Part shown: positions 55,869 through 62,255 of the stretch, in pieces | Position numbering within the stretch: the first letter of the stretch is position 1 | Layout of the letters: each line of letters begins with the position of its first letter | Assembly (NCBI RefSeq): GCF_033705735.1 | Contig: NZ_CP131130.1 | Span: 3,421,501 to 3,485,500, forward strand | Direction: 5' to 3' | From: Shinella zoogloeoides | GTDB lineage: Bacteria; Pseudomonadota; Alphaproteobacteria; Rhizobiales; Rhizobiaceae | Length of the DNA: 64,000 bases | Translations under genes and position numbers: made by a program | Notes under the pieces: generated by a model | The model's database searches: none | What the model was told of the DNA's origin: nothing | What the model saw: the letters and a program-made list of their open reading frames with translations, nothing else

Positions 55869-56927
55869 TCAGTCTTCCAGCGTGCCCGGCTTGCGGTCCC
55901 TGCGGGTGGCTTCGCGGCAGGCGATCTTCATCAGGTCGTCGCCCCGGCGCGCGTAGCGGGCCGAGCAGCGCGTGGCGATCAGCCCGTCATGGCCGGCCGT
56001 GACGGCGAGCGTGCCGCCGGGCTCGCCCGGCCGGACGATGAGGGTGGCGATGAGGTCGCCGGCCTTCACCTCGTCGCCGATATCGCGGTGGAAGAGCACG
56101 GTGCCGGGCTCGGGCGCCTTGACCATCTCGATATTGTCGAGCGGCACGGCGGGTCCCGCATAGGGCTTCGCTTCATGCGCCGGATCGGTGACGACGCCGC
56201 GGCCGGCGAGGAAGGCCCAGAGACCGTCCGCATCGTGCCGCGCCATGTCGGGATAGACGTCGCGCCGGCCGCGCAGCTCGACGGTGACGGCAAGGCGGCC
56301 GGGTACGCTCTTCAGCTTGTCGCCACCCTGGCGCTTGAAGGCATGGCCGACGGCCTCCTCGAAGGCGGTGCTTTCGCCGTCCGAAAGGAACACGGCCTCC
56401 ATGTCGAGGGCCGATGCCAGGTCCGCCGCCTCGGGCCAGAAGGCCTCGTCGATATAGGCATATTGCAGGGATTCGTCGTCGCAGTGGAGGTCGAGGACGA
56501 GGTCCGCGCCGAGCGCCGTATGGAGCAGCGTCCGCTTCAGCCGGTCGGCGGCGCTGCGGCTTTCGAATGTTTCGAGCAGCGTATCCCGCCCGGCAAGTGC
56601 CACCAGCGGGAAATCGCGGTTGAAATTGGTGCGCGAACCGAGATCGAAGCGGCCCTCCATCTCGCCGAAATGGTACTGGGCAAGGCCGATCGGGTTGGCC
56701 TGCGGCACGACGGTAATGTCGCCGCGGATCGCGCCTTCGCCATCCGCCTTCCGCAGGCGTTCCAGCAGGAAGTGAAGGAGCGCCGTGCCGGGCAGCTCGT
56801 TGGCATGCAGCGCCGCCTGGATATAGGCCGAGGGTGCCGCGCTGTCGCTGCCCTTGAAGCGGAAGACCGGCACGCGCCATTCGATGCCTGCCGTATCCCC
56901 GCCAATGATGATCTCGGAACGCTCCAC
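55869..56927 (-). CDS. Succinylglutamate desuccinylase/aspartoacylase-family M14 zinc deacylase
   Basis: A 352-residue protein. Zinc-binding start of the domain is YIQAALHANELPGTALLHFLLERL (HxxE type), followed by NRDFPLV and LVLDLHCDDESLQYAYID with the third ligand. The C-terminal half has a beta-barrel domain (PGTVLFHRDIGDEVKAGDLIATLIV). I start at the GTG at 56927, with GAGGAG upstream; the frame above it overlaps the divergent methyltransferase promoter. Substrate not determinable. Confidence 0.86.
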   Translation of the reverse strand: MERSEIIIGGDTAGIEWRVPVFRFKGSDSAAPSAYIQAALHANELPGTALLHFLLERLRKADGEGAIRGDITVVPQANPIGLAQYHFGEMEGRFDLGSRTNFNRDFPLVALAGRDTLLETFESRSAADRLKRTLLHTALGADLVLDLHCDDESLQYAYIDEAFWPEAADLASALDMEAVFLSDGESTAFEEAVGHAFKRQGGDKLKSVPGRLAVTVELRGRRDVYPDMARHDADGLWAFLAGRGVVTDPAHEAKPYAGPAVPLDNIEMVKAPEPGTVLFHRDIGDEVKAGDLIATLIVRPGEPGGTLAVTAGHDGLIATRCSARYARRGDDLMKIACREATRRDRKPGTLED

Positions 56928-57057
56928 GCCGTTTCTCCTCAAATCGTTTGCCGCGTTATGCGAATTGGTTGCGGATGGCGCAAGCCCCGGCAAGAAACGG
57001 GTTGAAACCGGCCGGGCAAAGCCCGATCTTGTGGCAAGACGGGAACGGGAGCCGAAA

Positions 57058-57627
57058 ATGACCGGCAAGACCCAGTATCATATCTTCGAAACGGCGAGCG
57101 GACCCTGCGGCATCGCCTGGACGGCGGCGGGTGTCGTGCGCTTCCAGTTGCCCGGCGAGGACGCCGCCAGGACGCAGCGCCTGCTGCTGCGCCGTCTCGA
57201 AAATGCCGAGGCCGCCGAGCCTGCCGAGCCGCCGCCGGCCATCGCTCGCGCCATCGAAGCCGCGCAGCGCTATTTCGCCGGCGAGGAAGCGGATTTTACC
57301 GACGTGCCGCTCGATCTTGCCGGCCAGAGTGAGTTCTTCCGGGCGATCTACGATGCCGCGAGGCGCGTGCACTGGGGCGAGACGACGACCTACGGCACGA
57401 TCGCCCGCGATCTCGGCGCAGGTCCCGAAGGCGCGCGCGAGGTCGGCCAGGCCATGGCGAAGAATCCCGTCGCCCTCATCATCCCCTGCCACCGGGTGCT
57501 GGCTGCCGGAAACAAGGTCGGCGGCTTCTCGGCGCCCGGCGGCGCATCCTCCAAGGTGAAGATGCTGGCGCTGGAGGGCATTTCCTTCGCCCCGCCGGAG
57601 CCGGCGCAGCAGTCGTTCGGGTTTTAG
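57058..57627 (+). CDS. ogt: Methylated-DNA-[protein]-cysteine S-methyltransferase
   Basis: A 189-residue DNA repair protein. The alkyl acceptor is C144 in LIIPCHRVLAAGNKVGGFSAPGG, with the helix-turn-helix WGETTTYGTIARDLGAGPEGAREVGQAMAKNPV before it. It removes O6-alkylguanine adducts irreversibly. Extra residues at the N-terminus match Ogt-type proteins. Overlaps the ECF sigma gene by 4 bases on the other strand. Confidence 0.93.
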   Translation: MTGKTQYHIFETASGPCGIAWTAAGVVRFQLPGEDAARTQRLLLRRLENAEAAEPAEPPPAIARAIEAAQRYFAGEEADFTDVPLDLAGQSEFFRAIYDAARRVHWGETTTYGTIARDLGAGPEGAREVGQAMAKNPVALIIPCHRVLAAGNKVGGFSAPGGASSKVKMLALEGISFAPPEPAQQSFGF

Positions 57628-58490
57628 GCAGGCTGCGTCAGGCTCGTCAGCTTGTCCGGATTACGGGTGATGTAGATCGCGGCGATGCGTCCTTCGACGA
57701 TTTCCACGGCCGTGGTCTGCATGTGCCCGTCGATGCGGCTTACGAAGCCGGGCAGGCCATCGATCACGGCATGGCCCAGGAATTCCATCCGCGCGCCCAG
57801 CTTCCGCGACAGCCCGAGAAAGAGGCGGACCAGCCGGTCGACGCCCTGGATGGCGTTCGGGAAGGTGAGCACCTTGCCGCCGCCATCCGAGCGCAGCGTC
57901 GCGTCCGTCGCCAGCATGGAGCCGAGCGCGTCGGCGTCACCGACGCGGCAGGCCTCGAAGAAGGCGCGCGTCAGCGCCTCGCCGTCCTCGCGGGGGATTT
58001 CATAGCGCGGCTGGTCGATCCGCACATGGGCGCGGGCCCGCGCCGCAAGCTGCCGGGTGGCCGCCGGGCTGCGCTTCAGTGTTGCCGCGATGTCGTCGAG
58101 CGGCTGGTCGAAGACGTCATGCAGCAGGAAAGCGGCGCGCTCCAGCGGCGAAAGCCGTTCCAGCGCCATCATGAGCGTGAGGGTGATGTTGTCGGCGCGG
58201 GTTTCGTCGTCCGCCGGCTCGATCAGCGGTTCGGGAAGCCATATGCCGGGATAGGTCTCGCGCCGTGCGCGGGCGGATTTCATCGCGTCGAGGCAGAGAC
58301 GCGAGACGATGCGGGTCAGCCATGCGGCGGGCTCGGTCACCGCCGCGCGGTCGCTGCGGTGCCAACGCAGCCAAGCTTCCTGCACGACGTCCTCCGCTTC
58401 CGCGTGCGAGCCGAGCATACGATAGGCAAGGCGCAGCAGCCGCGGCCGCTGCGCCTCGAAGACGTCCGTTGCCGGGTCGTCACGCCGCAT
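57624..58490 (-). CDS. ECF41-type RNA polymerase sigma factor with SnoaL-like C-terminal domain
   Basis: A 288-residue sigma factor. Sigma-2 (RLLRLAYRMLGSHAEAEDVVQEAWLRWHR) and sigma-4 (LSPLERAAFLLHDVFDQPLDDIAATLKRSPAATRQLAARARAHV) are followed by a SnoaL/NTF2-like domain (ALTRAFFEACRVGDADALGSMLATDATLRSDGG). That layout defines the ECF41 (SigJ) group, in which the extra domain sets activity instead of a classical anti-sigma. It overlaps the carboxymuconolactone decarboxylase-like gene by 11 bases, the usual partner gene. Confidence 0.93.
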   Translation of the reverse strand: MRRDDPATDVFEAQRPRLLRLAYRMLGSHAEAEDVVQEAWLRWHRSDRAAVTEPAAWLTRIVSRLCLDAMKSARARRETYPGIWLPEPLIEPADDETRADNITLTLMMALERLSPLERAAFLLHDVFDQPLDDIAATLKRSPAATRQLAARARAHVRIDQPRYEIPREDGEALTRAFFEACRVGDADALGSMLATDATLRSDGGGKVLTFPNAIQGVDRLVRLFLGLSRKLGARMEFLGHAVIDGLPGFVSRIDGHMQTTAVEIVEGRIAAIYITRNPDKLTSLTQPA

Positions 58491-58941
58491 GGCGCCGGTC
58501 GACCGGATGCTCGGCGCGGAAGCCGACCTGCACGCGGTTCCAGACATTGATCGCGCCGATCGCGACGGAAAGCCATGCCTGCTCGTCGGGCGTGAAGGCG
58601 GCCTCGAGGGCTGCCCAGTCCTCGTCCGGCGCATGCGTTTGCGCCACCAGCGTCAGCGCTTCCGTCCAGGCCAGCGCCGCCCGTTCCCGCTCGCTATAGA
58701 GGGAAGAGTCGCGCCAGCCGGCCAGCAGATGGAGCCGCATCTGGTCTTCGCCGTCCTTCAGGGCCTCGCCGACATGCATATGGATGCAATAGGCGCAGCC
58801 GTTGATCTGCGAGGCACGCACCTTGACGAGATGCAGCAGGCTCGCCTCCAGCGGGCTGGCCTTGAGAGCGGCTTCCAGCGCGTACATCGCCCTGAAGGCA
58901 GGTTCGGCGCGTTTGAAATAATCGGTCATGCGAGCGGACAT
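58480..58941 (-). CDS. AhpD/carboxymuconolactone decarboxylase-like protein, ECF41 partner
   Basis: A 153-residue CMD-domain protein with redox motif NGCAYCIHMHVGEAL (C49, C52, H56), the AhpD-type thiol pair. Start supported by AAGGAG at 7 bases. Such genes are typical targets of the ECF41 sigma encoded next to them, and a consensus-like promoter lies at 58973-58999. A role in handling reactive aldehydes or peroxides is a guess. Confidence 0.92.
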   Translation of the reverse strand: MSARMTDYFKRAEPAFRAMYALEAALKASPLEASLLHLVKVRASQINGCAYCIHMHVGEALKDGEDQMRLHLLAGWRDSSLYSERERAALAWTEALTLVAQTHAPDEDWAALEAAFTPDEQAWLSVAIGAINVWNRVQVGFRAEHPVDRRHAA

Positions 58942-58972
58942 TCCAGTCTCCTTTTCGATCCTACACCGCCAT

Positions 58973-58999
58973 GACGACGCAGGAAGGCAGGATGTGACA
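58973..58999 (-). promoter_or_regulatory. Probable ECF41 promoter
   Basis: On the minus strand TGTCACA (58993-58999) is followed after exactly 16 bases by CGTC (58973-58976). TGTCACA and CGTC are the elements reported for ECF41 target promoters. It drives the AhpD-like gene and the sigma factor behind it, implying autoregulation. Confidence 0.75.
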
Positions 59000-59078
59000 T
59001 GGAGCTGCGGATTTTTTTACGTCCATGGCCACGAGCGCAAGCCGGCGCCATTGCATAAGGGGGAAATCGAGATCAAGG

Positions 59079-59108
59079 GGGCGGGGCAGCCCGAGGACTG
59101 CCCCGCCC
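59079..59108 (-). terminator. Terminator after the FloR-like gene
   Basis: GGGCGGGGCAG / CTGCCCCGCCC, an 11-bp stem with an 8-base loop, 6 bases after the stop at 59115. No strong T-run. Confidence 0.6.
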
Positions 59109-59114
59109 GGATTT

Positions 59115-60314
59115 TCAGTCGCGCAGCGAGCGCCTTGTCAGGCGGGCAAGCATGAGCAGGGTGGCCGCCGCCATCAAGGCCGCATAGCCCGCCAGCGGCC
59201 AGACGGTGGTGCCGTCGAGCAGCACGACCGCGGCCGTGCCCGCAATGCCGGTGATCAGGCTCTGTACGCAGAAATGCAGCGCGACTGCGGTGCCGGCGGC
59301 ATGGGCGAAGGCCTGCAGCGCGCCGTTGGCGGAGACGGATGCCGTCAGCACGATGCCGACCGCCATCAGCCACATCGGCGGCATGAGGCTCCAGAAGGAC
59401 GCCCCCAGCAGGTGTTGCCCGAGGACCAGCAAGGCTGCGCCGGAGAGCAGCAGCGCCATGCCGCGCACCGTGCAGCCGGCAATGCCCCAGCGCTCGACAA
59501 GCCTTTCCGCAAACCGCGCCGTCGCGATCATGACCAGGGCGGCGGTCGCGAAGGCGAGGCTGAAGCCCAGTTCGGAAAGGCCGGCGCCATCCATCAGGAT
59601 ACGCGGCGCGGTCGAGAAGAAGACGAAGAACGTCCCCATGGCCGCGCCGAAGGCGAGCGTGTAGGTCCAGAAGGCAGGGCTCGCCAGCACGGGACCGAAG
59701 GCGCGCTTCTGCGCCATCGCCTCGACGGGGCGCGTCTCGTGCCATTTCGGCAAGGCCACGAACAGCATCGCGATCGCGGGAAGGGCGAGCGCGACGAACA
59801 GCGCCTGCCAGCCGAAGGCCCGCGCGATCAGCGCGCCGGCAATCGGCCCGAGGGCCGGAACGAAGGCCAGCATGGCATTCATCAGGCTGTAGATGACGGC
59901 GCTTTCCGGCCTGTCGGCATAGACGTCGCGGATCGTGGCGAAGAGCGCTACGAGCGCCGCCGAGGCACCGATGGCCTGCACGAGCCGTAACGCCACGAAC
60001 AGCGGCGCCGAGGTCGTGATGGCAAGGCCGAGGGAGGCGGCGGCGAAGATCACCGCCCCCGCGATCAGCACCGGCCGGCGGCCGATACGGTCGGAGAGCG
60101 GGCCGAACAGCACCTGCCCGACGCCGAGCGCGATCATGTACACCGTCAGGGTGAGCTGCACCACGTCCGGTGTCGTCCGCAGGATCGCGGGCATGGCGGG
60201 AACGACCGGCAGGTAGATGTCCATGCCGAGCGAAGCGAGAATGTTGAAGGGAGCCAGCAGCAGCAGCGCTGCCGGCAGGCTGTAGGTCCACGCGCGTGGA
60301 TCACGAATACGCAT
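59115..60314 (-). CDS. MFS drug exporter of the FloR/CmlA (phenicol) type
   Basis: A 399-residue 12-helix exporter. Motifs specific to the CmlA/FloR branch of the Bcr/CflA group are all in place: YSLPAALLLLAPFNILASL then GMDIYLPVVPAMP, VGQVLFGPLSDRIGRRPVL (motif A), MLAFVPALGPIAGALI (motif C), GTFFVFFSTAPR. Long stretches resemble the FloR florfenicol exporter, but not closely enough to call it that gene. Phenicol export is the first hypothesis; a chromosomal homologue with another substrate is the alternative. It is the last core gene before the guaA remnant. Confidence 0.88.
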   Translation of the reverse strand: MRIRDPRAWTYSLPAALLLLAPFNILASLGMDIYLPVVPAMPAILRTTPDVVQLTLTVYMIALGVGQVLFGPLSDRIGRRPVLIAGAVIFAAASLGLAITTSAPLFVALRLVQAIGASAALVALFATIRDVYADRPESAVIYSLMNAMLAFVPALGPIAGALIARAFGWQALFVALALPAIAMLFVALPKWHETRPVEAMAQKRAFGPVLASPAFWTYTLAFGAAMGTFFVFFSTAPRILMDGAGLSELGFSLAFATAALVMIATARFAERLVERWGIAGCTVRGMALLLSGAALLVLGQHLLGASFWSLMPPMWLMAVGIVLTASVSANGALQAFAHAAGTAVALHFCVQSLITGIAGTAAVVLLDGTTVWPLAGYAALMAAATLLMLARLTRRSLRD

Positions 60315-60451
60315 GATTGATCATCCGCTGAATGAGAAATCCGGCGGCGTCTGCGCTGTAGTCTGAAAGGGTTCAGCAGAACGCCGCAACAACAAGGTTG
60401 TCGTTGCGGCTTATTTCACTGCTTTCTTGGATCCCCGCATGCGAGCCCCCG

Positions 60452-60469
60452 TTATTCCCACTCAATTGT
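60452..60469 (-). other. 3' end remnant of guaA (candidate integration attachment site)
   Basis: Read on the minus strand, the bases spell ACA ATT GAG TGG GAA TAA = T-I-E-W-E-stop, the invariant end of GMP synthase (…PPGTIEWE). Upstream codons do not continue guaA. This is the pattern left at one end of an element integrated in the 3' end of guaA, a known island site. No other trace of guaA is in the window. Confidence 0.65.
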
Positions 60470-60876
60470 TTGCGCTATAGATTAAGCCATTGAAAAACAA
60501 AGCGAAAAAATATTTTTGAGGGCCATATGCCGTTGCACCCACTGTCAAAAAGCTATCCCTCTTGAAATCATTGGGTTTTTTCAGCTGTTTGGCTCGAAAA
60601 AATTTTCGCCATCTATCGCTGGTGACGGTCGCCTCTTCAGTTCGCGGAACAGACGGCGAATGTCCTCGCAAGAGCTGCATCATACCGACTCGCGATTCCA
60701 TTTTCCATCCTGCTTGGGAGATTCGGAAAGCGATCAGGGGAAATAGTCCGGTATGAGGGGAAAGCCTTCCCCTGCGGCCGAGCCCAAGGTCTCGGCCGAC
60801 CCCTTCTGCGGGGAGACCCCGCAACGCCCCCTTTGCTGGAGACCGGCTATTCATAGCAGGATTCGCAGACCTTGAA
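60470..60876. other. Non-coding tract with three tandem hairpins
   Basis: No credible gene is present in this about 400-base stretch; its first half is AT-richer (AAAAAATATTTTTG near 60505) than the core genome. Its second half has three hairpins in a row: 60756-60773 (AGGGGAA/TTCCCCT, loop AGCC), 60775-60798 (CGGCCGAG/CTCGGCCG, loop of 8) and 60807-60823 (TGCGGGG/CCCCGCA, loop AGA). Could be part of a structured RNA, a terminator array or the remains of a mobile element. Confidence 0.6.
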
Positions 60877-60906
60877 TGTCAGAAAAACATACGCTATTTT
60901 CTGACA
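60873..60906 (+). promoter_or_regulatory. AbiE promoter with overlapping operator
   Basis: TTGAAT (60873-60878) and TATTTT (60895-60900) are 16 bases apart. TGTCAGAAAA / TTTTCTGACA (60877-60886 and 60897-60906) is a perfect 10-bp inverted repeat overlapping both elements and ending 1 base before the ATG. AbiEi proteins repress their own promoter through inverted repeats, so this is the expected operator. Confidence 0.65.
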
Positions 60907-60907
60907 C

Positions 60908-61537
60908 ATGAAAACGCTGGTCACATCGGTTCCCGATCGGATTATGAAGCGCGTCCGCTCCAGCGGTCGCGGCGGCGTCTTCACGCCCAGCGACTTCCTC
61001 GACGTTGCCGCACGCGCAGCGGTCGATCAGGCTCTTTCGCGACTGGTCAAGAACGGCGCGCTGCGTCGCCTAACCCGTGGCCTGTATGACTACCCCAAGC
61101 TCCATCCGAAACTCGGTCAGCTCTCTCCCACGCCCGATGACATCGCGCAGGCGTTGGCGCGTGAGACGGGATCGCAGGTGCAGATCGCTGGCGCCCGGGC
61201 CGCGAACGCCCTCGGCCTGACGACGCAGATGCCGGCGAAGAACACCTACCTGACCGACGGGCCGTCCCGGCGCGTGGTGCTGGGCAAGCGCGTGGTCGAC
61301 CTTCGGCACGCATCCCCCAAGCACCTGATCGCTCCCGGCAGCCCGGCGGGCACCGTCGTTCAGGCGCTCCGGCATGTGGGTCCGCTGCGCGCCACCGATG
61401 TCGCGCAGGTCGCGGCTCATCATCTGTCGGCCTCCGACAAGAAGACCCTCGCAGCCTCCGCCACTCAGGCTCCCGCCTGGATGCGGCCCACGCTCGCCTC
61501 GATCGCCAGCGCAGATTTGGCCGGAAGCAATGGATAA
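60908..61537 (+). CDS. abiEi: AbiEi-type antitoxin (type IV toxin-antitoxin, DUF6088)
   Basis: A 209-residue DNA-binding antitoxin. N-terminal winged helix (GGVFTPSDFLDVAARAAVDQALSRLVKNGALRRLTRGLYDYPK) and a C-terminal antitoxin domain (QIAGARAANALGLTTQMPAKNTYLTDGPSRRVVLGKRVVDL). It normally represses its operon and neutralises the AbiEii nucleotidyltransferase. No ribosome-binding site is visible; the -10-like TATTTT lies so close that a leaderless mRNA is likely. The cognate toxin gene overlapping its end is broken. Confidence 0.85.
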   Translation: MKTLVTSVPDRIMKRVRSSGRGGVFTPSDFLDVAARAAVDQALSRLVKNGALRRLTRGLYDYPKLHPKLGQLSPTPDDIAQALARETGSQVQIAGARAANALGLTTQMPAKNTYLTDGPSRRVVLGKRVVDLRHASPKHLIAPGSPAGTVVQALRHVGPLRATDVAQVAAHHLSASDKKTLAASATQAPAWMRPTLASIASADLAGSNG

Positions 61538-61658
61538 GGTCGCCCTGCTTCCCGGCAGGGACCGCGCCGCCGTCTTCTGGGAACCAGGCGCAGCCCGCGG
61601 GACGGCGAATACGATCGTCGGAAAAGGACTCCCGGGTCGGTTAGATGCTGCTTGGTAA
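61530..61658 (+). pseudogene. Truncated AbiEii toxin (nucleotidyltransferase) remnant
   Basis: The ATG overlaps the antitoxin end in the standard AbiE arrangement (ATGGATAA). The first ~30 residues (MDKVALLPGRDRAAVFWE, then GAARGTANTIVGK) match the start of AbiEii toxins, but the frame ends after 42 residues, where the family has about 250-300. In the +1 shifted frame, KDSRVG-stop-MLLGK resembles the KDFWVCWMLLGK region of intact toxins with an in-frame TAG, then decays within about 60 bases. The catalytic nucleotidyltransferase motifs are absent. Confidence 0.7.
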
Positions 61659-61723
61659 GCCCGCATGTCCTTGGCCGCACTTGCTCGACTGGACATATAA
61701 GCATATAGAACATATACAGAACT

Positions 61724-61745
61724 AACACGGGGTGCACCCCGTGTT
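61724..61745. promoter_or_regulatory. 22-bp perfect palindrome upstream of the HTH gene
   Basis: AACACGGGGTG and its exact complement form a 22-bp perfect palindrome with no spacer, 33 bases before the small HTH gene. It may be its operator, or a terminator of the AbiE unit; the lack of a T-run favours an operator. Confidence 0.5.
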
Positions 61746-61778
61746 GATCCGGGGCCAGTTCCATACTAATGTCGCCTA

Positions 61779-62255
61779 ATGCGTTATACTCAGAGCCAGA
61801 TTCGTGAATTGCTATCCATTTCGGTGGATGCCTTTCGCGCGTGGCGGGACGCCATTCCCGCACTGGCCCTACACAAAGGGCATGCCCCCAGCTTCACCCC
61901 GGGGGATGTTGTCGCCATGGCGATCGTCGCTGAACTCGTCAGGGATTTCGGAGTGCGCGTAGGGACGGTCGGCAACCGTTTTGATGAGTTGTTCAAGGAG
62001 TGCCGAGGGAGGTCCTGGCTCTCGCTTGAAAATTGCGTCACCTTGATCGACGCTGAGAGTTTTCGTTTGGTCGACGTAAACTTGGCCCGCCAGCACTCTC
62101 CGGATACTTCCACCCTTTACATTCCTTGCGCACCGATCATTGCGCGACTGCGCTCGGTACTCACGGCAACAGAAGTCGACCAAGTTCAGGGCCATCTGCA
62201 GTTCCCCCCGACCTCTGTTACCGTGCGGCCGGAACGGCGTGGGACACGAACATGA
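61779..62255 (+). CDS. Small MerR-like helix-turn-helix protein, partner of the DNA methyltransferase
   Basis: A 158-residue protein. The N-terminal half (YTQSQIRELLSISVDAFRAWRDAIPAL then FTPGDVVAMAIVAELVRDFGVRV) reads as a MerR/HTH-17-type DNA-binding domain; the C-terminal half (SWLSLENCVTLIDAESFRLVDVNL) is a small all-beta-looking domain I do not recognise. Its stop overlaps the methyltransferase ATG (ATGA), so the two are translated together. It has no clear ribosome-binding site. Likely a controller of the system. Confidence 0.7.
   Translation: MRYTQSQIRELLSISVDAFRAWRDAIPALALHKGHAPSFTPGDVVAMAIVAELVRDFGVRVGTVGNRFDELFKECRGRSWLSLENCVTLIDAESFRLVDVNLARQHSPDTSTLYIPCAPIIARLRSVLTATEVDQVQGHLQFPPTSVTVRPERRGTRT

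Noticed and set aside
59115..60314. Calling the exporter floR itself
   Set aside because: Many substitutions against FloR are visible, so only family level is supported.
60462..60854. 130-residue minus-strand frame in the island edge
   Set aside because: Low-complexity, no domain, crosses the hairpin tract and lacks a ribosome-binding site.
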